DNA from: a bacterium
GTDB lineage: Bacteria > Bacteroidota > Ignavibacteria > Kapaibacteriales > UBA7675
Length of the DNA stretch: 64,000 nucleotides
Assembly (NCBI GenBank): GCA_030430495.1
Contig: JAUIKM010000010.1
Location: forward strand, 1-64,000
Direction: 5' to 3'
Shown here: positions 43,148-51,261 of the stretch, piece after piece
Layout of the letters: each line of letters begins with the position of its first letter
How positions within the stretch are numbered: position 1 is the first letter of the stretch
The notes under the pieces: model-generated
Databases searched by the model: none
What the model was told of the DNA's origin: nothing
Seen by the model: the letters and a program-made list of their open reading frames with translations, nothing else
Made by a program: the position numbers and the translations under genes

Positions 43148-43381
43148 GAGCCACCTCCCGGTTGCTGTATACAGGGAAAAAAATAGGATTTTTCGGCAGC
43201 GGCCAGCGGGCCACTCACCAAAAAACCCTACAATTTTTCGTTGGAATTCGTAGTTTTGTGCATGGATCGTAAGTCGTACACCAGATGCGATCCGAAGAAT
43301 TCCCACTTCATGCGTCTGTTAAACTCTCCGTCGCGATCGCTCATTTTCCCTACGACGAATAAAACCGCATAAAGTGCAAAA

Positions 43382-43409
43382 GGGCAACTATTGATGACAA
43401 TAGTTGCCC
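43382..43409 (-). terminator. Terminator/attenuator between rplL and rpoB
   Basis: Perfect 12-bp arms gggcaactattg / caatagttgccc, 4-nt loop, minus-strand tail TTTTGC. Confidence 0.75.
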
Positions 43410-43433
43410 GCAAGCTTGCCCAATCCGATTCGC

Positions 43434-43811
43434 TTACTTGATCGTGACTTTGGCGCCAACAGCTTCCAGTTCTTTCTGGACAGACTCGGCTTCCTCTTTC
43501 GACACGGCCTCTTTGATCACTTTCGGCGCACCGTCCACCGCTTCTTTGGCTTCTTTCAGGCCAAGACCCAGCAGAGAGCGAACCGCTTTGATCACGTTGA
43601 TTTTTTGCGAACCGACATCCGTCAGCTCCACGTCGAATTCGGTTTTTTCTTCTTCAGCCGGGCCGGCAGCTTCAGCGCCGGGGGCAACAGCCATCGCCAT
43701 GGGCGCAGCTGCGGTAACACCGAATTTTTCTTCGAGAGCGGATTTGAGTTCGGATGCTTCGACCAGCGTAAGGCCGCTGATCTTTTCAACGAGTTCTTCA
43801 ACAACAGACAT
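43434..43811 (-). CDS. rplL: 50S ribosomal protein L7/L12
   Basis: [55 protein letters not shown]. Confidence 0.97.
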   Translation of the reverse strand: MSVVEELVEKISGLTLVEASELKSALEEKFGVTAAAPMAMAVAPGAEAAGPAEEEKTEFDVELTDVGSQKINVIKAVRSLLGLGLKEAKEAVDGAPKVIKEAVSKEEAESVQKELEAVGAKVTIK

Positions 43812-43916
43812 TGATACTACTCCTGAAACTGTATTGTGATTTTTGATGTCAAAAATTGTAGATCGACCGGTCGGAGCCGATCTGAAGACCGGAACCTTAA
43901 GGTTTGAAGCGAGTAA

Positions 43917-44444
43917 TTATGCTGCTTCGCGCGCTTTGGCCGACTCTTCAATAACGGATGCCAGATCGCGCATTACTGCGTTGATTGCACCGACGATACC
44001 CGAGGCGGGCGCATTAAGGCTGCCAAGGATGCCGGCAATCAGATCTTCGCGGGTCGGCAGAGAAGCCACCTGCTTGAGTTGCGAGCCGTCGAAAACCTGA
44101 CCGTCCACGACGGCGGCTTTCAAGTCGAGTTTCTTCGTATCGCCGACGATCTTTTTGATCACGCGCGCCGGGGCTACCGGATCGTCGTAACCAAACGCAA
44201 CCGCCGTTTGACCGATGTATTTGTCATCGGGCAATTCGAACGTGCCGACTTCGGCAATCGCACGCTTCAGCAGCGTGTTCTTGGCCACTTTCAGTTCCGC
44301 ATTGGCATCTCTGAACTGGCGACGGAACGCGATGGACTCGGGAGCTGTCACGCCCGTAAAGTCTACGAGGTAGACTCCACCGGACCGCCCGAGTTTTTCC
44401 ACCAGGTCGGCTACCATCACCTTTTTCTGTTCTTTGGAGACCAT
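43917..44444 (-). CDS. rplJ: 50S ribosomal protein L10
   Basis: MVSKEQKKVMVADLVEKLGRSGGVYLVDFTGVTAPESIAFRRQFRDANAELKVAKNTLLKRA. Confidence 0.95.
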   Translation of the reverse strand: MVSKEQKKVMVADLVEKLGRSGGVYLVDFTGVTAPESIAFRRQFRDANAELKVAKNTLLKRAIAEVGTFELPDDKYIGQTAVAFGYDDPVAPARVIKKIVGDTKKLDLKAAVVDGQVFDGSQLKQVASLPTREDLIAGILGSLNAPASGIVGAINAVMRDLASVIEESAKAREAA

Positions 44445-44562
44445 GTTCGACCTTTGCCGTTTACTGCAATGATGCCCGGTGGGTAGAAGCGATCCGCCGG
44501 ACAAAATCGATGTATAGAAACGAGTGCGTAATAATTTCGGAGTTTATCGAATGAGACGGCGA
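44445..44562 (-). promoter_or_regulatory. Candidate L10 (rplJ) autoregulatory mRNA leader
   Basis: 118-nt rplA-rplJ spacer with minus-strand stem TCCGGCGG...CCACCGGG; position matches known L10 leaders. Structure not computed. Confidence 0.3.
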
Positions 44563-45252
44563 TCAGCTGAACGACGATTCGCTAACTGCAACGCTCGGCC
44601 CCATTGTCGAAGAGAAATGAATGCTCTTGATGTACTTACCCTTAGCAGCGGAAGGTTTGGCGCGCAGAATGCTGGCGACAAATACCTGCAGGTTTTCCTG
44701 CAGTTGCGTCTCGCTGAAAGAAACCTTGCCGATTGCAGCGTGAATATTGCCGCCTTTGTCGACACGGTATTCAATCTTACCAGCTTTGACCTCGCCGACG
44801 GCTTTCACGACGTCCGGCGTCACCGTACCGCTTTTAGGGTTCGGCATCAGACCGCGCGGACCGAGAATGCGGCCGAGTTTACCAACCTGGCCCATTGTGT
44901 CGGGCGTGGCGATAACAACATCGACGTCAGTCCATCCGGACTGTACTTTTTCGACGTACTCATCGAGACCGGCGTAGTCGGCGCCTGCGTCAAGTGCCTC
45001 TTTGTCAAGCGGCGGACGCGCAAAAACGAGAACGCGAACACTTTTACCGGTTCCATGCGGCAGCGAAACCGTGCCACGCACAACCTGATCGGCTTTGCGC
45101 GGATCGACACCGAGCCACATTGAAACTTCGAATGATTCGTCGAATTTTGCGGTGGCGCCCTGTTTGATCGCCTTCACCGCTTCGGCGACATCGTACATTT
45201 TTTTATCGTCCACGAGCTTGCGTGAACTGGTATAGCGTTTGCTGCGTTTCAT
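44563..45252 (-). CDS. rplA: 50S ribosomal protein L1
   Basis: [43 protein letters not shown] ... [22 protein letters not shown]. Confidence 0.97.
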   Translation of the reverse strand: MKRSKRYTSSRKLVDDKKMYDVAEAVKAIKQGATAKFDESFEVSMWLGVDPRKADQVVRGTVSLPHGTGKSVRVLVFARPPLDKEALDAGADYAGLDEYVEKVQSGWTDVDVVIATPDTMGQVGKLGRILGPRGLMPNPKSGTVTPDVVKAVGEVKAGKIEYRVDKGGNIHAAIGKVSFSETQLQENLQVFVASILRAKPSAAKGKYIKSIHFSSTMGPSVAVSESSFS

Positions 45253-45291
45253 AGCGCTTTTGCCAAAATAAAATACTGTTCAACAACAGAA

Positions 45292-45311
45292 ACGGCGCCC
45301 GGCGGCGCCGT
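45292..45311 (-). terminator. GC-rich hairpin between rplK and rplA
   Basis: acggcgcc-cggc-ggcgccgt perfect 8-bp stem, minus-strand tail TTTCTGTTG. Confidence 0.5.
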
Positions 45312-45321
45312 ATAAATGGGA

Positions 45322-45747
45322 TCAGTCTTCCACCCGCAGCCCCATGCTGCGGGCAGTCCCGGCAAGCATGCTGACGGCGCTTTCGACCGTGTGACAGTTA
45401 AGGTCTTCCATTTTGACCTTGGCAATTTCTTCGAGTTGCCCACGCTTGACTGAACCGACTTTGATTTTGTTCGATTCGGCCGATCCGCCTTTAATATTGG
45501 CGGCTTCCATAAGCAGGGCTGATGCCGGCGGCGACTTGACAATGAACGTAAAGGACTTGTCACTAAAGAACGTCACCACGACCGGAAGGATCTTCCCGGC
45601 TTGCGATTGCGATTTCGAGTTAAACTGCTTAACAAATTCCATCCCGTTCAGGCCGCGTTGACCGAAGGCCGGACCTACCGGCGGAGCCATCGTCGCTTGA
45701 CCGCCACGGATCTGCAATTTGAACGAACCAGCTACCTTTTTAGCCAT
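45322..45747 (-). CDS. rplK: 50S ribosomal protein L11
   Basis: FKLQIRGGQATMAPPVGPAFGQRGLNGMEFVKQFN ... SAVSMLAGTARSMGL. Confidence 0.97.
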   Translation of the reverse strand: MAKKVAGSFKLQIRGGQATMAPPVGPAFGQRGLNGMEFVKQFNSKSQSQAGKILPVVVTFFSDKSFTFIVKSPPASALLMEAANIKGGSAESNKIKVGSVKRGQLEEIAKVKMEDLNCHTVESAVSMLAGTARSMGLRVED

Positions 45748-45771
45748 ATTATTGTCGCACGCTAATAAATC

Positions 45772-45797
45772 GAAAAAGCCGCCTCACGCGTGAAGCG
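45772..45797 (-). terminator. Short hairpin plus T5 tract between nusG and rplK
   Basis: Minus strand GCTTCACGCGTGAGGCGGCTTTTTCG. Confidence 0.45.
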
Positions 45798-45801
45798 CGA
45801 T

Positions 45802-46350
45802 TCAGCTTTCCATTTCAATTTGGCTGAAGTCCAGCTCCACCGGCGTTTTGCGCCCGAGGATTCCGACTTCGACTTTAAGTTTTTGTTTTTGGTTATTGAC
45901 TTCTTTCACCACACCGGAGAAACCGGTGAACGGTCCGTCGATAACTTTAACGGGGTCGCCTTCCGAGAAGCTGTTTTCAATGGTTTCGATATCCTTGCGC
46001 TCTTCTACGCGCCCCAGGATCCGATCCACCTCAGCCTTCTGCAAGGGCACCGGTTCCGTCTTGGTGCCGACAAATCCAATAACCGATGGAATGTTCGTGA
46101 CGACGTCACGAGTCCAATTGTCAAGAATCAGCCGGATCATAATGTATCCGGGCAGGAAATTTCGCGTCCGCGTACGGCGCTTGCCGCCGCGCACCTCAAA
46201 CACCGTCTCCTGAGGAATCAGGATGTCGGTGATTTTTTCAGATATTTCAAGACGTTTAATCTCCACTTCCAGCGCCTGTTTAACGCGCTGCTCGTGGCCG
46301 GAAAACGTCCGCAAGGCATACCACTTATGTTCTGGAGTTGCTTCTTCCAT
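45802..46350 (-). CDS. nusG: Transcription termination/antitermination protein NusG
   Basis: HKWYALRTFSGHEQRVKQALE ... FLPGYIMIRLILDNWTRDVVTNIPSVIGFVG ... GDPVKVIDGPFTGFSGVV. Confidence 0.97.
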   Translation of the reverse strand: MEEATPEHKWYALRTFSGHEQRVKQALEVEIKRLEISEKITDILIPQETVFEVRGGKRRTRTRNFLPGYIMIRLILDNWTRDVVTNIPSVIGFVGTKTEPVPLQKAEVDRILGRVEERKDIETIENSFSEGDPVKVIDGPFTGFSGVVKEVNNQKQKLKVEVGILGRKTPVELDFSQIEMES

Positions 46351-46467
46351 ACGTACTGACTCTATGCGGAACTAGCCGCCCGTGTGACTGCACAAATCTG
46401 TCTGAATGACGTCGGAAATGAATACCAACTACCGCACTGATCGTGATGGCGCGGTGAACGGCCGAAA

Positions 46468-46650
46468 TCAGAGGAACATCAGGTCGACGATATTCGTCAT
46501 GAAGATGTCGACCACATAAGTAAACAAGGTAATGACCGCACAGGCAACAATAGTGACCAGGGTCGATTCCTTGAGTTGTTCCTGCGTCGGCCAGGACACT
46601 TTTTTCATCTCTTTCGAGACTTCATCCAGGTAATTTTTAATCTTTTCCAT
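46468..46650 (-). CDS. secE: Preprotein translocase subunit SecE
   Basis: 60 aa; KNYLDEVSKEMKKVSWPTQEQLKESTLVTIVACAVITLFTYVVDIF. Confidence 0.93.
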   Translation of the reverse strand: MEKIKNYLDEVSKEMKKVSWPTQEQLKESTLVTIVACAVITLFTYVVDIFMTNIVDLMFL

Positions 46651-46751
46651 CGTTCAGTTCACCCGTCTTCAGTAGACCGGAAGTAGCATGCAAGAGTTGC
46701 CGTCAGAACTGGGCAACCGGTTTTACAACTCCATCACCTGATGCCCCTTTG

Positions 46752-46824
<73 letters not shown>

Positions 46825-46864
46825 AAAGTGCCCGTCCCGTGCTCCGAGAGCTGCCTCGAACGTG

Positions 46865-46936
<72 letters not shown>

Positions 46937-46978
46937 CTAAAAAAGCGGTGAAGCAATGAAGCCGCACCGCGCATCAAG

Positions 46979-47051
46979 AGCGGGAGACGAGGCTCGAACT
47001 CGCAACCAACAGCTTGGAAGGCTGTGACTCTACCAATTGAGTTACTCCCGC
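46979..47051 (-). tRNA. tRNA-Gly (TCC)
   Basis: GCGGGAGTAACTCAATTGGTAGAGT...; anticodon loop CTTCCAA; AGTTCGAGCCT T-arm. Confidence 0.93.
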
Positions 47052-47057
47052 AGATCG

Positions 47058-47139
47058 TGGGCAGGGAAGGATTCGAACCTCCGAAGGCGTAGCCAGCAGA
47101 TTTACAGTCTGCCCCGTTTAACCACTTCGGTACCTGCCC
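47058..47139 (-). tRNA. tRNA-Tyr (GTA), class II long variable arm
   Basis: GGGCAGGTACCGAAGTGGTTAAACGGG...; anticodon loop CTGTAAA; long variable arm. Confidence 0.93.
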
Positions 47140-47302
47140 TTGTATTCGCGTCAGGGGATAGCTTGCAAATATAGGGAATTAATTTCGGTTGTCAATTATA
47201 AATATGACTTTTTGGGGAAAAATTCCTGTGCCCGACCTTTTCACTTGCCGGGTGGCAATCCTCTCGTACTTCTCTTCTCCCCCTGTCAAATCCCGACCGG
47301 CC

Positions 47303-48451
47303 CTACACCGCCGCGGCTGAAGCGCGCCGCGCAGCCATCGCCTGGCAAAAGTGCGCAAATAAGTAGTCGGAATCGTGAGTGCCGGGTGCGGCTTCCGGGT
47401 GGTATTGCACACACATCAGCGCCAGGTCACGGTGTTGCAGACCGGCCACTGTGTGGTCGTTGATGTTCATATGGGTCAACTCAAGCTCAGCCGGAAGGCT
47501 CTTGTGGTCCACGCTGAAACCGTGATTTTGCGATGTGATCTCAATGACGCCATTCTGCTCGCGACGCACCGGATGGTTCAATCCGCGATGCCCAAATTTC
47601 AACTTGTAGGTCTCTGCGCCGAAAGCCAGTGCAATAAGTTGATGCCCAAGACAGATGCCGAACATCGGCAGTTCTTCCGCCAAGCGACGAACAACCGGGA
47701 ATGCGTAGGTAACCGCCGCAGGGTCGCCGGGGCCGTTCGACAAGAATACGCCGTCGGGCTGCCAGGCCATGATTTCTTCAACCGAACTGCGTGCCGGAAA
47801 GACGCGCACCTCACAGCCGCTAAGTGTCAGGCGACGAAGAATATTGCGTTTGATGCCAAAATCAAATGCCGCAACGCGGAAGATCTCTTCCGAACTGTGG
47901 GGCGGCGCCTCGCAAAGCAGCGGCTCGTCGTCGCCCAACACAAAGGTGTAGGCTTTGTCGACAGAAACCTCGCCGGTGAGGTCAAGGCCGTTCATGTCGC
48001 GCACGGCCTGGACGCGTTGCATCATCTCTTGTTCGTCACCGCGTTTGGTGGTGATGACGCCGCGCATAGCGCCTTCGCTGCGCAGAATGCGGGTTAAACG
48101 CCGAGTGTCAATGCCTTCAATGCCGATGACACCGTGCCGCTTCAAGTATTCGTCGAGCGTCTGCTCGCTGCGCCAGTTGGACGCAGTTTTAGCACACTCC
48201 CGTACAACTATCCCGCTGACCTGGATCCGCCCGGATTCTTCGTCAAAGTGGTTGACGCCAACATTGCCGATATGCGGACAGGTAAAGGTGACTATCTGCC
48301 CGCGGTAACTGGGATCGGTCAACACTTCCTGATAACCGCTCATCGCCGTGTTAAACACCACTTCGCCACCGCCGTCCGTATCTGTTGCGCCAAAAGCGCG
48401 CCCTTCCAGTACAACGCCGTTTTCCAGTGCCAGCCAGGCGGTTCTTTGCAT
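47303..48451 (-). CDS. carA: Carbamoyl-phosphate synthase small subunit
   Basis: FNTAMSGYQEVLTDPSYRGQIVTFTCPHIGNVGVN ... MFGICLGHQLIALAFGAETYKLKFGHRGLNHPV ... QYHPEAAPGTHDSDYLF. Confidence 0.97.
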   Translation of the reverse strand: MQRTAWLALENGVVLEGRAFGATDTDGGGEVVFNTAMSGYQEVLTDPSYRGQIVTFTCPHIGNVGVNHFDEESGRIQVSGIVVRECAKTASNWRSEQTLDEYLKRHGVIGIEGIDTRRLTRILRSEGAMRGVITTKRGDEQEMMQRVQAVRDMNGLDLTGEVSVDKAYTFVLGDDEPLLCEAPPHSSEEIFRVAAFDFGIKRNILRRLTLSGCEVRVFPARSSVEEIMAWQPDGVFLSNGPGDPAAVTYAFPVVRRLAEELPMFGICLGHQLIALAFGAETYKLKFGHRGLNHPVRREQNGVIEITSQNHGFSVDHKSLPAELELTHMNINDHTVAGLQHRDLALMCVQYHPEAAPGTHDSDYLFAHFCQAMAARRASAAAV

Positions 48452-48691
48452 GTGTCGACCCCTATGTTTCCCGCAGAATATTGCAAGTTATTGACGTTTC
48501 CCGAGGCATCAAAATTGGGGCCAATTAAACATTGTTTTATTAGGTCGATTTCTGTAAGTTCAAAGCTGTATGTGGCGGGCCGCGCGCTGACTGGTCTGCG
48601 ACACATTTGACATAGTAAATCCCCACATCTGTATCGAGGAAGGAGGTGTCTCTTCCCAAAGACAGCGCGTCAGAAAAAATCGATCCGCCAA

Positions 48692-49237
48692 TTGCGGCAG
48701 CGGCAAGATCTCGCCGTGGCAGCCGGCCCCAAACGGCTATCCGAAAGGGTCCTTGTCCTCAACCAGAGTTACGAACCAATCAGCGTTTGCGGCGTCCAGA
48801 AAGCCATCATCCTCATCTTTCTGAGCAAAGCCGAAATTGTCGTTGAAGATCACGACCGCAAGATTCGCTCCGTTCGGAGCATGTGGCCCTTCCCCAGCGT
48901 CATCCGCCTGCACGCTTACATCCGTCTCCCCTACATCAAAATTGAGCTTTCGCGCAAGAACATCCTGCGCCGCGACGGTCATCGCTGTACGTATTGCGGC
49001 TCGACCGCTCCTCCACTGACGATCGACCACGTCTACCCGCGTTCGCGCGGAGGCCAGGATACTTGGGAAAATCTCGTCTGCGCCTGTGTGCGCTGCAACA
49101 ATCGCAAAGGTAATCGAACGCCGGAAGAAGCCGGCCTGACTATGCACCAGCCCCCGCGCAAACCAAGCCACGTGATGTTCATCCAGCACATTGAAGGCAG
49201 CGTCAAGGAACAGTGGAAACCCTTCCTCTTTATGTGA
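48692..49237 (+). CDS. HNH endonuclease family protein
   Basis: RRDGHRCTYCGSTAPPLTIDHVYPRSRGGQDTWENLVCACVRCNNRKGNRTPEEAGL. Start uncertain (TTG in track). Confidence 0.85.
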   Translation: MRQRQDLAVAAGPKRLSERVLVLNQSYEPISVCGVQKAIILIFLSKAEIVVEDHDRKIRSVRSMWPFPSVIRLHAYIRLPYIKIELSRKNILRRDGHRCTYCGSTAPPLTIDHVYPRSRGGQDTWENLVCACVRCNNRKGNRTPEEAGLTMHQPPRKPSHVMFIQHIEGSVKEQWKPFLFM

Positions 49238-49275
49238 CCGGACTCCCGGAGAGTAACAACAAACGCTTTAAACCA

Positions 49276-49308
49276 ACAAAGACCGGACTTGAACAGTCCG
49301 GTCTTTGT
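49276..49308. terminator. Bidirectional terminator between HNH gene and htrA-like gene
   Basis: Perfect 14-bp arms acaaagaccggact / agtccggtctttgt, 5-nt loop, between convergent genes. Confidence 0.8.
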
Positions 49309-49352
49309 GTTTTCAACACTCAATTGCACCTTCAGCCCTGTGGACCAAAACT

Positions 49353-50843
49353 TCAGGGGGTCGTTTCCGGGATCTCAACGCCTTCAATACGCGTAGCGCC
49401 CTGGTTGGACAACTGCAGTAACACTGCGCTGCCCGGTTTTTTAGCGGAAATGATTTCCTCCAGCGCACGAGGCGATTTGACGTCTTTCCAGTCTGCTTTA
49501 ACGATCACGTCGCCACGTACAATCTTGCGGCTGCGAGCCACCGTACTGCGCGGGTCAACCCGAGTAACAACCACCCCGAACTCCACGTCCAGTTGATCGG
49601 CCAATTCAGTCGTCAGCGGTTCAACGGTAAACCCGAGGTCGTCAAACTCAATCGGCTCGACCGAGTCCATCTCGTCTTTCTGCGGTTCGCCCGGCAGCGC
49701 TTCGGCAATACTGGAGCCGTCACGCGGTTTGAGACGCACCGTTTTCTCCATCAACTTGTCGTTACGCCAGACGCTCAGTTTGACCTGGTCACCGGCGCGG
49801 TGCGTTGCAACGATGCTTTGCAGATCTTGCGACGACAGCACTTCACGGCCGTCAACCTGCAGAATCACATCTCCCTGACGCATTCCGGCTTCCTCACCTG
49901 CGCTGTTGTCCATGACCGATTGCACCAGCACGCCCTGAACCTTGTCAAGACCAAGCGCTTTGGCGTCGGCCGCATCGATTGACTTGATACTGACGCCGAT
50001 GTACCCGCGATTGACCTCGCCGTCTTCGATCAGGTCATTGACGACTGAATGCACCAGGTTGGAGGGAATCGCAAATCCATAGCCGGAGTAATAACCAGTG
50101 CGCGAGGCAATAGCGGTGTTGATGCCGATCAGCTGACCACGCAGGTCAAACAGGCCGCCACCGCTGTTGCCGGGATTGATCGCGGCATCGGTCTGCAGGA
50201 AATTTTCGACGGCGTAGGAATCGCTGTTGAGTCCCAGACGCCCGCGCCCGATAGCGCTAAGAATACCGGCCGTTATTGTAGAGCGCAGCCCCAGCGGGTT
50301 GCCGACCGCCACGACCCACTGGCCGACACTAACATCATCGCTGTTACCGAAGAAGGCGTAATTAAAATTTACGCCTTCGATCTTCAGCACAGCAATATCG
50401 GTCAGTTCGTCCGAACCGATCAATTCGGCATTGTACTCCTGACGGTCATAGCCTATAACGCGAATTCCGTCTTCGGCCGCACCTTCCACCACGTGATGGT
50501 TGGTTACGATGTAGCCGTCGTCCGAGATTATGACGCCTGAACCGCCGGCCTCGCGCGGGGCGCTGCTGCCGAACCAGGACTGTTGCTCTTCTTCACTCAT
50601 AACTGCAATGCTGACGACCTGCGGTGCAACGGCATCGCTGACCGCTACAAACGCGTCGTTAAGTGCCTGCGCCTGATTGGTCACCTGAACCGGGGGAGCG
50701 GCAGCGCCCAGGTCGCTGACGTGAGTCGCTCTGGCTTGCACTACTTCCGCACTTCTGCCGCCGAATTGCGTCACAAGAAGCACGCCCATTGCCAGCCCAA
50801 TACCGATCAACGCAATTGCCGTGACAAATGGTTTTCCCTTCAT
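49353..50843 (-). CDS. Do/HtrA-family serine protease with C-terminal PDZ domains
   Basis: Triad contexts VTNHHVVEG, LTDIAVLKIE, INPGNSGGGLFDL; PDZ-like GVLVQSVMDNSAGEEAGMRQGDVILQVDG. Confidence 0.93.
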   Translation of the reverse strand: MKGKPFVTAIALIGIGLAMGVLLVTQFGGRSAEVVQARATHVSDLGAAAPPVQVTNQAQALNDAFVAVSDAVAPQVVSIAVMSEEEQQSWFGSSAPREAGGSGVIISDDGYIVTNHHVVEGAAEDGIRVIGYDRQEYNAELIGSDELTDIAVLKIEGVNFNYAFFGNSDDVSVGQWVVAVGNPLGLRSTITAGILSAIGRGRLGLNSDSYAVENFLQTDAAINPGNSGGGLFDLRGQLIGINTAIASRTGYYSGYGFAIPSNLVHSVVNDLIEDGEVNRGYIGVSIKSIDAADAKALGLDKVQGVLVQSVMDNSAGEEAGMRQGDVILQVDGREVLSSQDLQSIVATHRAGDQVKLSVWRNDKLMEKTVRLKPRDGSSIAEALPGEPQKDEMDSVEPIEFDDLGFTVEPLTTELADQLDVEFGVVVTRVDPRSTVARSRKIVRGDVIVKADWKDVKSPRALEEIISAKKPGSAVLLQLSNQGATRIEGVEIPETTP

Positions 50844-51180
50844 CGCCTACTCTCCTTACAACTGATCCTCTGGAAATGGATGAAATTGCCGTTTGGATTT
50901 CTTTCTTGTTTGTCGTTGGGTTTTCAACCACGGGTACGTCGCCTGTGTTCCGGCGGTCGTACCGATTCGTGGACTGCCCGCCGTCAACGCGGCGCCATCC
51001 AGATCTTATTATTTAACAGATGGTATGGTATTATGTCGGATATGCTTTCTCCACATTGCTCCGTAAGCGCAGTCGCAGTCTCGGAACGCGACGCTGAAGC
51101 GCGGCTGTCGTGATTCAAAATTCGAATGGGTCGTGCTACGCACGGCGCACCTTCACGGATTCATTTTTTTTCAAAAAAAC

Positions 51181-51217
51181 AAAGCGGATACCGACATCCA
51201 GGGCCGGCATCCGCTTT
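51181..51217 (-). terminator. Terminator after the large VWA protein gene
   Basis: Arms aaagcggat / atccgcttt; minus-strand tail G-TTTTTTT-G. Confidence 0.75.
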
Positions 51218-51261
51218 GATAGTTCTGCACGGGAACAACCTCCCCGTTTCCGACTTCGCGT

